Positions 6,211 through 13,564 of a stretch of DNA of 26,682 nt are shown piece after piece. The stretch comes from PMNU01 sp035480575. GTDB lineage: Bacteria; Patescibacteriota; Saccharimonadia; Saccharimonadales; UBA4665. The DNA is taken from the NCBI GenBank assembly GCA_035480575.1, contig DATIHR010000036.1, forward strand, positions 1 to 26,682, written 5' to 3'. Below the pieces are notes generated by a model. It did not search any database. It saw nothing but the letters and a program-made list of their open reading frames with translations, and had not been told where the DNA came from. The number at the start of each line of letters is the position of its first letter. Within the stretch, counting starts at the first letter, position 1. The position numbers were made by a program, and so were the translations under genes.

Positions 6211-6948
6211 TTATTCCTTAATCACAAACGAGCGTGAATAGATCGTAGCAGCGGCAACCGAACCGATGGTACGCAGGAATGTATACGGCGCAGGACGAGG
6301 ACGATTTTGCCACATTACAAGCGTATCTGCCGCGCCACAGTGGCCTTCTTGGGGATTTGTGTGAACGTTGCGGAAACGTGGCAGTACAGTTATCTGGCCA
6401 TCGTCAGCTTTGCGTGCCTCGTACATCGAAGGCGTAATAGAAGACATAGAAACTCCCCCCATGAGCACCCTTCTGACTACAGGGGCAGCGGGGTCCTGAG
6501 GATCTATGCCCTGTGATTGCGCCAACGAATTGCTACCTATTGTGTTGCGTCCCATCCTCGCAAACCCGACCATATGTCTGGTGGTGCGATCCAGACTTGC
6601 GGCAACTACGTCCGCTTGCTGCGGTACGGTTGCGTACTGTCCGTATATATCCTCTACAACCTGCAGCATCTCTAATGTTTTCCATACGCCTGCGGGAGCA
6701 TTGTCCTCAATTTCTATGCGGCCCCACACCCCCTGATTGCCGGGCGCCTCTGTGGCCAACGCGGCCGCACTTATCTGATCCAGAGCCGCCCTCTGTAATC
6801 GCCGATACGGCTTTTCGCCAGTTGGCTCGATTGATTTGCTGAGCACACTCGTGGCAAGTGCCGTTGAAAGTGCCGTAATACGCTCCTCATCCGCCAACAA
6901 GTGGTCAAAGGTACGCTGCAGGGCATCTGCGGTATATTCTACTGTCAT
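6211..6948 (-). CDS. Hypothetical protein, 245 residues
   Basis: The soluble protein has no signal peptide or membrane segment and no family I can name. The first 150 residues look helical and rich in alanine, with charged heptad-like stretches. The C-terminal third is richer in aromatic residues and strands. It includes EGHCGAADTLVMWQNRPRP, whose single cysteine and histidine recall the oxyanion area of a cysteine hydrolase, but no triad can be supported. The start is strongly supported by TATAAT ending eight bases before the ATG. A seven-base inverted repeat (ATAAGCC/GGCTTAT) overlaps the stop codon but has no T tail. Confidence 0.7.
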   Translation of the reverse strand: MTVEYTADALQRTFDHLLADEERITALSTALATSVLSKSIEPTGEKPYRRLQRAALDQISAAALATEAPGNQGVWGRIEIEDNAPAGVWKTLEMLQVVEDIYGQYATVPQQADVVAASLDRTTRHMVGFARMGRNTIGSNSLAQSQGIDPQDPAAPVVRRVLMGGVSMSSITPSMYEARKADDGQITVLPRFRNVHTNPQEGHCGAADTLVMWQNRPRPAPYTFLRTIGSVAAATIYSRSFVIKE

Positions 6949-6956
6949 GAGGCGTT

Positions 6957-6962
6957 ATTATA
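6957..6962 (-). promoter_or_regulatory. -10 box, nearly leaderless promoter
   Basis: On the minus strand consensus TATAAT ends eight bases before the ATG at 6948. There is no Shine-Dalgarno. Confidence 0.55.
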
Positions 6963-7100
6963 ACACGACCATCTACTACACAGTTTGGCGAGGCCATCTT
7001 GTACGCTAGTACAAGGCTTTTGTTTTGGTCAAAATTTTTAATTTGTTTGCCGTGTGCCAATTCCACGTGGCGACCATAGGTCATGATTTTGGGCCTCATC

Positions 7101-7109
7101 TGATACGAT
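7101..7109 (+). promoter_or_regulatory. Extended -10, leaderless-type promoter
   Basis: TG-A-TACGAT ends exactly six bases before the ATG at 7116, with no Shine-Dalgarno between. Confidence 0.5.
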
Positions 7110-7115
7110 ATTGAT

Positions 7116-7412
7116 ATGTATGCCTTAGCCATTGTTCGATACCGATTACCCGTAGAAGAAATTGATGAAGGTCTTAGAGAAGCACATCGCGAATACCTAC
7201 GGGAGCTCAAAGCCCAGGGCGTGTTGATTGCCTCTGGCCCGTTCCAGCCACATACGGGCGGGGCCTTTCTGCTGCGCGTGCCACATACTGGCACTAACGA
7301 AGCACTTGATCGTATCAGAGACGAAGATCCGTTTACAAAGCACAAATTAGCGCAGTATGAATTATTACCTTGGAACGTCAAAACCGGCATTGAGGATTTC
7401 GATAAGATCTAG
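7116..7412 (+). CDS. YciI-like (DABB fold) protein
   Basis: The 98-residue protein covers a whole YCII-related domain. It has an N-terminal strand, then H24-R-E-Y-L beginning the long helix, GVLIASGPF with a glycine pair and FLL strand, and an R-D-E-D-P-F segment. The conserved His and Asp of the family, which point into the pocket of the dimeric alpha-beta barrel, are present. YciI proteins are small and cytoplasmic, and their reaction is mostly unknown; some relatives are dehalogenase-like or handle phenolic compounds. It is probably monocistronic: the next gene is about 150 bases on and has its own promoter. Confidence 0.8.
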   Translation: MYALAIVRYRLPVEEIDEGLREAHREYLRELKAQGVLIASGPFQPHTGGAFLLRVPHTGTNEALDRIRDEDPFTKHKLAQYELLPWNVKTGIEDFDKI

Positions 7413-7526
7413 CGCCCGCTGTCTGACAATTGCGGACGCAGTTACGGCTACCTTCTTCGATTTCAGCTGAACCAATAACACCCAGCTCATGTAAGCTTGG
7501 CCAGAGCCCGCCACGCATAACCCTTA

Positions 7527-7535
7527 TGCTATAAT
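7527..7535 (+). promoter_or_regulatory. Extended -10 promoter of the sensor kinase
   Basis: TG-C-TATAAT is a perfect extended -10, ending 23 bases before the ATG at 7559. No -35 consensus is seen. The leader lacks a Shine-Dalgarno and is A/T-rich next to the start codon. Confidence 0.6.
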
Positions 7536-7558
7536 GCAACAGTAGTCGCAAAATTTTT

Positions 7559-9490
7559 ATGAAACTGTTTGTCAAGCTAAGTATTACCGTCAGCCTGCTA
7601 GTACTGCTGACCGCGCTTATGGCCATCGGCGGAATGTATGTTGCGTTCACTATCCATACCGTATCGCCAGTGCTCCTCGTAAGTCTCTTCATCGCCGCGG
7701 CCGCGGCATTAGTAACGGTTGGCGTCTATTTATTGAACCGCCAGATCATTGGGCGTATTAGCGAGCTTAGTGGGGCTATGACCCGGGTAGCTATCGGCGA
7801 CTTGACCCAGGTAGTCACCGTTCGGGGCAGTGACGAGATTGGCAAGCTCACCCAAAACTTCAATCACATGACAAAACAACTCGGTGCCGCTTATCGGAAC
7901 CTGCAAACCAGCAATCAGATATCTAAACAAGAGCAGGCCAAGCTAGCTGCGTCCATTAACGGCCTGCGGCAAGGATTTATCTTGCTGGATGCCGACAACG
8001 TCATTACCCTCGCAAATGGTGTAGCTCAAGACATGGTGCGCGAACAGACAGACCACAGGCCCCTTGCTGTGCTCGAAGACGTTATTCAGGTATTGCCCCA
8101 AGACCTGAATCTTCTTGCTCAAATTCAGCAAATCCACAAAACCAAGATTCCGACCAAATTGCCCAACCTAGCACTCCGCGGCCGGTTCCTAAACTTCTAC
8201 ATATCGCCCGTTGTCAGTGAAGAATCGGTTATTGGATGCGTGCTGCTACTGGAAGACGTTACCGAAGAGCGCATACTCGCGCGGTCGCGGGATGAGTTCT
8301 TCTCTATTGCCTCTCACGAACTCCGTACGCCGTTAACCGCAATTCGCGGCAATGCTAGCATGATGCTGGATATATACAAGGCGGTATTGGAGCGCGAAGA
8401 CATGCAGGAAATAGTCGAGGATATTCATCAATCCAGCATGCGTCTTATTGACATCGTCAATGACTTCCTCGACATCTCCCGCATTGAGCAAGGCAAAATA
8501 TCTTTTATCTATGAAGACGTCGAGCTTGATAAAATCGTAGAAGCCATTATTTACGAAATGCGGGCTGTACTGCAGGAGAAACACTTATCGCTAAGCTTCA
8601 ACAAAAAGACCCTCGGCGAACTGCCAAAGGTCTGGGCCGATAAAAACCGCCTCAAACAAATCATCTACAATCTGGTCGGCAATGCCGCCAAGTTTACCGA
8701 CAAGGGCGGTATTACCATCAATGCTGTCGTGGAGGGCGATCTAGTAAAGGTGCTAATTATTGACACTGGTCGCGGCATTTCTCTTGACAATCAAAAACTG
8801 CTGTTTCATAAATTCCAGCAGGCTGGCGGTAGTTTACTCACGCGTGACACCACCCGTGGTACCGGTTTGGGCCTGTATATTTCCAAGATGCTTGCCGAAA
8901 ATATGGGTGGCCACCTGGCACTGGAATCTTCTACCGAAAATCAGGGCAGCACGTTTAGCATAACCATCCCCCTCGCTACTAGTAAACATGCTGCAGCGGC
9001 CAAACAACCTACGCCGACCACCGATAGCAAAACCGGCCTGACCAACGTAGAAACCGTGAGCTTAGCCGCCAACACCTTGGCCAAGCCAGCCGCCGGAAGT
9101 GACGCCAAACCCGGGAAGCTCCTAATCGTCGAAGATGACCCGTATGTATTGCGCATGTACGCCCGTCTCTTCAACACCGACCTCCTCACTATCAAGACCG
9201 CCCTGAACGGCAATCTAGGTTGCGTAGCAGCCCGGTCCTTTATGCCCGACCTCATCCTGCTCGATGTCATGATGCCGGTCATGAACGGCATCGAAGCCCT
9301 TGACGCTCTAAAGGCCGATCCTTTCACCAAGGATATTCCCGTCATTATGCTGTCTAGTGTCGGCGAAGAGGATATGGTCCGCCAGGCAATGGACAAAGGC
9401 GCTGCCGCCTATCTCATCAAAAGCGACTTTGCGCCCGAGCAACTGCAACAGGAAATCCAGAAGCGCCTGAAGCTCATCAAGAAAACCTAG
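7559..9490 (+). CDS. Hybrid sensor histidine kinase with C-terminal receiver
   Basis: The 643-residue inner-membrane protein has two membrane segments (about 8-30 and 38-59) with almost no extracellular loop. A HAMP domain (60-113), a PAS-like region (125-235), HisKA, the ATPase domain (about 355-470) and a linker follow. The phospho-acceptor is H253 in SHELRTPL. The ATPase shows the N box (near 370), DTGRGIS and GTGLGLYIS (near 434). The receiver (about 518-640) has acidic D-D in IVEDDPYV, phospho-acceptor D569 in LLDVMMP, and K in LIKSD. With so short a loop it probably senses membrane or internal signals. No separate response regulator or phosphotransfer protein is adjacent, so its output partner must lie elsewhere. 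The downstream subtilase gene has its own promoter region. Confidence 0.93.
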   Translation: MKLFVKLSITVSLLVLLTALMAIGGMYVAFTIHTVSPVLLVSLFIAAAAALVTVGVYLLNRQIIGRISELSGAMTRVAIGDLTQVVTVRGSDEIGKLTQNFNHMTKQLGAAYRNLQTSNQISKQEQAKLAASINGLRQGFILLDADNVITLANGVAQDMVREQTDHRPLAVLEDVIQVLPQDLNLLAQIQQIHKTKIPTKLPNLALRGRFLNFYISPVVSEESVIGCVLLLEDVTEERILARSRDEFFSIASHELRTPLTAIRGNASMMLDIYKAVLEREDMQEIVEDIHQSSMRLIDIVNDFLDISRIEQGKISFIYEDVELDKIVEAIIYEMRAVLQEKHLSLSFNKKTLGELPKVWADKNRLKQIIYNLVGNAAKFTDKGGITINAVVEGDLVKVLIIDTGRGISLDNQKLLFHKFQQAGGSLLTRDTTRGTGLGLYISKMLAENMGGHLALESSTENQGSTFSITIPLATSKHAAAAKQPTPTTDSKTGLTNVETVSLAANTLAKPAAGSDAKPGKLLIVEDDPYVLRMYARLFNTDLLTIKTALNGNLGCVAARSFMPDLILLDVMMPVMNGIEALDALKADPFTKDIPVIMLSSVGEEDMVRQAMDKGAAAYLIKSDFAPEQLQQEIQKRLKLIKKT

Positions 9491-9553
9491 CCCGGTTAAG
9501 CTTCCAGCGCCTGCCAGAACGTTGTATACGATATGCGCTATATCAAATCGGTG

Positions 9554-9559
9554 TACAAT
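9554..9559 (+). promoter_or_regulatory. Possible -10 of the subtilase gene
   Basis: TACAAT preceded by TG gives a plausible -10 about 76 bases before the start. A second A/T-rich candidate lies at 9586-9591 inside the inverted repeat. Neither has a clear -35. Confidence 0.3.
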
Positions 9560-9578
9560 ACGCCGTATGTACGATACC

Positions 9579-9618
9579 CTATGTGTTATAAAACTTGTCA
9601 GTAACCAATAACACATAG
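9579..9618 (+). repeat. Perfect 11-base inverted repeat in the subtilase leader
   Basis: CTATGTGTTAT (9579-9589) and ATAACACATAG (9608-9618) are exact reverse complements separated by 18 bases. They end just before the Shine-Dalgarno (GAGGGA) of the ATG at 9636. This may be a protein-binding dyad or an mRNA leader stem. Confidence 0.7.
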
Positions 9619-9635
9619 AGCATGAGGGAGAGTGG

Positions 9636-12137
9636 ATGAAACGGCTATGGCTGGGTATGCTAGTTATCGCATGTATAGGGCTAGGCGGCGGGCTAGCGGC
9701 AACTCGAACCGCCTACGCCCATTCGTTGTGGCCGTGGGGTCGGCATGTTCGGACCGTGCCAGCAAGCGTTACGATACAACCAACAATAAACTCCGCTAAA
9801 GACGCTATCGTCGTACACATGGCATATGCCGGAGAACAACACGTTGCTACGTATGGCGGTGCAGATCATATACGCGCCACGAAAAAGATCACAGCGGCAG
9901 AAGTGCTTATTAATGGCACCACGCGGCAAGTGCGGCAATTTAAACCCTCGCCACGCGGCAACCTCGATATTACTATCGCCATCAGCTCACTTTCGTCTGC
10001 CGAACGCAGTCAACCATTAAAAATTCAGGCAAAGATCTATACAAAATATCAGTCAGCCCGGCACAATACGCTAGCAGCCACCTCAGCTGTGGCCAACTTC
10101 AATCTTACAAATGCCATTTCTACCGTCCGCTGGACACCCGAAGCCCTTACGCAAAACAGCTTGAATGGCACTACGGCACAGGCCACGGCAACTTTTGAAA
10201 GCAAAGAAAAAATTACCGATGTTAGCTTTACGGTATCAGGCGACATAACCGATATCGTATCGCCGAGCGCTACCGTTAGCGGCACATTAGATGCAAACAC
10301 TCCGTACATACTGCCCGTAACCATCCACGTACCTGCCACTAAAGCAGCGGGCTCATACAAGGGCGTCGTTACGTTGCTCTCCGGCGGGAAGTCCGTATCG
10401 GTACTACCCATAACGGTGCAGGTTACTGCGGCGACTGCGTCAGTTATCCCACAAGGTATCGCCACGCCGCTTCGTGAACAAATCGTACCATCAGGTGATA
10501 GCGAATTATTAGTAGTAAAAGACGAGTTGGTTGTTGGCTTAAACTTTACCACCAGCAACCCCGACCAACGCATAAAGGATATAGCGCTGCTAACCGGCGG
10601 CGCTATTATTGGCTCCATCCCGGAAACAAATACCTACCAGCTACGCTACACCGGCATTACCATGGATGCACTTAAAACTAAGCGCGAGCAAGTTGCTGCA
10701 CAAACAGATGTTGCATTTGCCGCGCGTAACTTTGCCGGGGCCGCAGACACGACACCAAATGATTCAGAATACCCAACTGGCTCCTGGGCGGACACCGTGC
10801 ATAACAGGAACAACTGGGGACTTAAATATATCAAAGCGCCGCAGGCGTGGGATATAACAACTGGCCTGCCTTCTACCCGAATAGGCATTATCGACAGTTC
10901 ATTTGCGCCAGACCATGAGGACCTCAAGAACAATGTGGTCACTACTTCACAACTCCGACCTATACTACTATCCGATTACGCCCTGGGCGATACGCCTCAT
11001 GGCACACATGTGGCAGGCATAGCCTGTGCCTCGGGCAATAACGGCGTCGGCATTGCTGGTATGAACTGGCAGTGCGGGTTGGGCTTGTACGATCACGGGC
11101 TGAATACGTTATTCGACGACCCCACATTCCGTCCGATATTTGCAACGAACGTCCTGGAACAAATGAAACAAGCGGCCAAAGACAACATGCGCGTTGTTAA
11201 TATGAGTTTCGGCTGGGGCGGCGATAGTTCACAATGCGGCAAGCCATACGATCCTACTGTTGCCGAGCAACAGGCGAATGAGGTCAATGCTATCCTGCAG
11301 CATGGTATTTTATGGGCGGAATATAATAAAAAGGACGTGCTATGGGTGTTTGCAGCAGGTAACGCCTGCCGCAATATTACGTACGTCGCGCCTGCAGGAC
11401 TAGCAAAAAACTTTCCCTTTAACACAATAGCCGTAGCCTCAATTAAGGAGACTGACGCTCCAGTTGCCGAGCTGCGAACCGACTCCGACACTGGTGCAAA
11501 TGTTTCGGTTGCCGCGCCAGGCGATAATATATGGAGCGCAAGCTTAACCGTAAAACCCGGCAGCGGCGTATGCATTGTATCGTTCGGCTGGGCGTGCGGA
11601 TCGTACTATAGCTCGCTATCTGGCACGTCCCAGGCCGCACCCTTTGTATCCGGTCTCGCTGGCCTCGTGTTATCAAAACATCCCGACTTTACAGCCGAGC
11701 AAGTAAAAAAATGTATTGTTGACGCAGCAAACAACCACGGGTATGCAGTGAGCGGACAATCCTTTAAGGTCATAAACGCGCCAGAAGCCGTCAAGTGCGA
11801 GACGCCCCTGCCTGCCACTGCAGATTGTATATTTGAGCGCGGCGTACGGCCTGACGGTTGTGAAAGTGCAAACCCCACGGTGCAGGTAGATTTTTCAAAG
11901 ACGAGCTCTTGTGCATACATCGTGCGCATAAAATGGGACCGCGACGACCCCAGCACTACGCAAGAATTTAATGTGGCCGACCTGCTGCCAGGTGGTAGAC
12001 GCACCTTAGGCACGCACACCTACAGCACGCCCGGAGACCACTGGATTGAGCAGGATCCTATCGGTAGCGACGGCAAATCGTGTGTATTCGTACCGCTTAG
12101 CTACCTATTCAGAATCACTCCGCCGAGCACTCCTTGA
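9636..12137 (+). CDS. Secreted subtilisin-like (S8) serine protease
   Basis: The 833-residue protein has a Sec signal peptide: basic start, hydrophobic 5-22, cleavage expected after AYA near residue 28. Residues 30-280 look like beta-sandwich domains. KDELVVGLNF at about 292-301 starts a prodomain-like segment. The S8 core carries D420 (GIIDSSF), H455 (HGTHVAG), oxyanion Asn in FAAGN and S665 (SGTSQAAP). The C-terminal 100 residues contain several cysteines and a PKD-like ending (HTYSTPGDHW). No sorting signal or membrane anchor is seen, so release or non-covalent surface attachment is expected. The start has a good Shine-Dalgarno. Nutrient acquisition or attack on neighbouring cells are possible roles. 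Confidence 0.93.
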   Translation: MKRLWLGMLVIACIGLGGGLAATRTAYAHSLWPWGRHVRTVPASVTIQPTINSAKDAIVVHMAYAGEQHVATYGGADHIRATKKITAAEVLINGTTRQVRQFKPSPRGNLDITIAISSLSSAERSQPLKIQAKIYTKYQSARHNTLAATSAVANFNLTNAISTVRWTPEALTQNSLNGTTAQATATFESKEKITDVSFTVSGDITDIVSPSATVSGTLDANTPYILPVTIHVPATKAAGSYKGVVTLLSGGKSVSVLPITVQVTAATASVIPQGIATPLREQIVPSGDSELLVVKDELVVGLNFTTSNPDQRIKDIALLTGGAIIGSIPETNTYQLRYTGITMDALKTKREQVAAQTDVAFAARNFAGAADTTPNDSEYPTGSWADTVHNRNNWGLKYIKAPQAWDITTGLPSTRIGIIDSSFAPDHEDLKNNVVTTSQLRPILLSDYALGDTPHGTHVAGIACASGNNGVGIAGMNWQCGLGLYDHGLNTLFDDPTFRPIFATNVLEQMKQAAKDNMRVVNMSFGWGGDSSQCGKPYDPTVAEQQANEVNAILQHGILWAEYNKKDVLWVFAAGNACRNITYVAPAGLAKNFPFNTIAVASIKETDAPVAELRTDSDTGANVSVAAPGDNIWSASLTVKPGSGVCIVSFGWACGSYYSSLSGTSQAAPFVSGLAGLVLSKHPDFTAEQVKKCIVDAANNHGYAVSGQSFKVINAPEAVKCETPLPATADCIFERGVRPDGCESANPTVQVDFSKTSSCAYIVRIKWDRDDPSTTQEFNVADLLPGGRRTLGTHTYSTPGDHWIEQDPIGSDGKSCVFVPLSYLFRITPPSTP

Positions 12138-12202
12138 CCTAGTTGTTTTTGAGAATTGATAGAAGGCGCGTCCGATTTTTCCAGCACTATTTTTTAGCAT
12201 CA

Positions 12203-12216
12203 TGCTGGCGCCAGCA
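12203..12216. repeat. 14-base perfect palindrome upstream of the WhiB-like gene
   Basis: TGCTGGCGCCAGCA is self-complementary and ends one base before the -10 box. CCAGCACTA is also repeated directly at 12181-12189 and 12211-12219, so the CCAGCA/TGCTGG unit occurs three times in 40 bases. It looks like a regulator site in the promoter spacer. Confidence 0.55.
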
Positions 12217-12217
12217 C

Positions 12218-12223
12218 TACAAT
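12218..12223 (+). promoter_or_regulatory. -10 box, leaderless-type promoter
   Basis: TACAAT ends seven bases before the ATG at 12231. There is no Shine-Dalgarno. It lies between the 14-base palindrome and the 13-base dyad. Confidence 0.5.
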
Positions 12224-12252
12224 ACATCACATGGAAAGATTCCATGTGATGT
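12224..12252. repeat. Perfect 13-base dyad covering the start codon
   Basis: ACATCACATGGAA (12224-12236) and TTCCATGTGATGT (12240-12252) are exact reverse complements separated by AGA. The dyad starts at the base after the -10 box and includes the ATG. It could be an autoregulatory operator or a hairpin hiding the start codon. Confidence 0.75.
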
Positions 12253-13508
12253 GGGACGTCGGCTGCATTGACGGCGCTTGCATGACCACAGAGCGGGCGT
12301 TATTTGAGCAAAACGACAACCTCGAACAGGCGGTCAAGGCGTGCAGTCAGTGCCCGGCCTTACAGCGTTGCCAGCAGAATATGGCAAGTATTGCTATGCA
12401 AATCGCTAGCCCTACGCCGATTGTAGTCGCAGGCGAAACTGTTCAGACACATGTAGCACGACCCGTAAAAGAATATCTTGACCCTCCAGAATTACCGTAC
12501 GACGGCGAACGTGGGCTGCATTTGTTACGACAAGAATTAATCGGCGAAGTAGTGACTGCCTCTCGACCCAAACGTATTACGCGGGATGCTTTGATAGGCG
12601 CGTACGATGCTCAGGACCCCTGTAATATGCGTGAAAGTCTAGGAGAATGGTACGAGCCAGGCTGGGATACACTAACGGGTGCGCTAAGACGATACGACTA
12701 CCGCATAAAGGCAACAATCCTGACAGATCACCAGAAGGTTTTTCCAATAGCTGACTGCTTTTTTAGGGACATGCTAGCGTTGGGCAATATGGGCTTTGCT
12801 CGTTCTCGTTTACATCGGCTTGCAATACGCCATAGCCCCAACGAATACAGACAATTATTTACGAAACATCAAGACAACCCCGACCTTACACCAACCACTA
12901 TCCGATGCCTGGCCACCTTCTCTGACATACATTATCCGGACTGCGCTATAGAGGATTATTTATTACGCGTAAAACTATTTGCAAACTATTACAAAGAAGT
13001 GCCACGTTTTGCGCTGAAAAGAATATGTGCCGAGCACAATAGTATGAGCGCTGTTAAGGCAGTTGAAAGATGGCAGGAAACTTACGAGTCGCTCCAGCAG
13101 CAGCCCTATTATCGTACCTTTCCAGACTGGTTGGTAGCCTACGCAGCATTGTCACGCGCTAAAGGGAGAAAAAAATATATTGCAAGATGGTACTCGTTTT
13201 TTGGAACCAGACTAGAGAGTCTTGACAGAGGATGGAACGAAAAAAACACACGTTCTCGCCACGAGCAAGTAACTGTCAACACATATATGGACCCCGAAAC
13301 AACCGTTTTACAAGCAGAAGCCGTAAGCGAAACCATAGGGCTGTTAAAGAAACTATCCCTTCTTGAACGAAAGGCTGTCGCGTATACGTACGACTTGGAA
13401 ATCTTTGCAGACGAAGACGTAGATATACAGACGCTCCAAACACAACTCGGAACCAACAATATAGAGCAATACGTAGAAGAACACATAATACCAAAACTGC
13501 GAACGTAG
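12231..13508 (+). CDS. WhiB-like cysteine-cluster protein with sigma-70 region-4-like C-terminus
   Basis: The 425-residue protein is cytoplasmic. The first 50 residues carry C12, C17, then C38-x2-C41-P-x4-C47. Both the spacing and the order W8...C17-x20-C-x2-C-x5-C match the [4Fe-4S] ligands of WhiB regulators. The middle (about 80-350) is mainly helical with no domain I recognise. The last 70 residues (354-425) resemble sigma-70 region 4. DPETTVLQAEAV and LSLLERKAVAYTYDL fit region 4.1, and TLQTQLG...KLR at the extreme end fits the region 4.2 helix-turn-helix. Known WhiB proteins act by binding region 4 of the primary sigma factor; here both appear in one chain. An alternative for the N-terminus is a structural zinc site. 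The gene sits in a dyad-rich promoter and is likely autoregulated. Confidence 0.6.
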   Translation: MERFHVMWDVGCIDGACMTTERALFEQNDNLEQAVKACSQCPALQRCQQNMASIAMQIASPTPIVVAGETVQTHVARPVKEYLDPPELPYDGERGLHLLRQELIGEVVTASRPKRITRDALIGAYDAQDPCNMRESLGEWYEPGWDTLTGALRRYDYRIKATILTDHQKVFPIADCFFRDMLALGNMGFARSRLHRLAIRHSPNEYRQLFTKHQDNPDLTPTTIRCLATFSDIHYPDCAIEDYLLRVKLFANYYKEVPRFALKRICAEHNSMSAVKAVERWQETYESLQQQPYYRTFPDWLVAYAALSRAKGRKKYIARWYSFFGTRLESLDRGWNEKNTRSRHEQVTVNTYMDPETTVLQAEAVSETIGLLKKLSLLERKAVAYTYDLEIFADEDVDIQTLQTQLGTNNIEQYVEEHIIPKLRT

Positions 13509-13564
13509 GAATAAACTAGCTTAACAGAACTTCATCTTTTCCTTGAAGCGTCTGACCTGAACAG

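Noticed and set aside
10049..12019. Antisense open frames of 100-190 codons under the subtilase gene.
   Set aside because: They mirror the codon pattern of the subtilase, which has intact catalytic motifs. None shows a recognisable domain.
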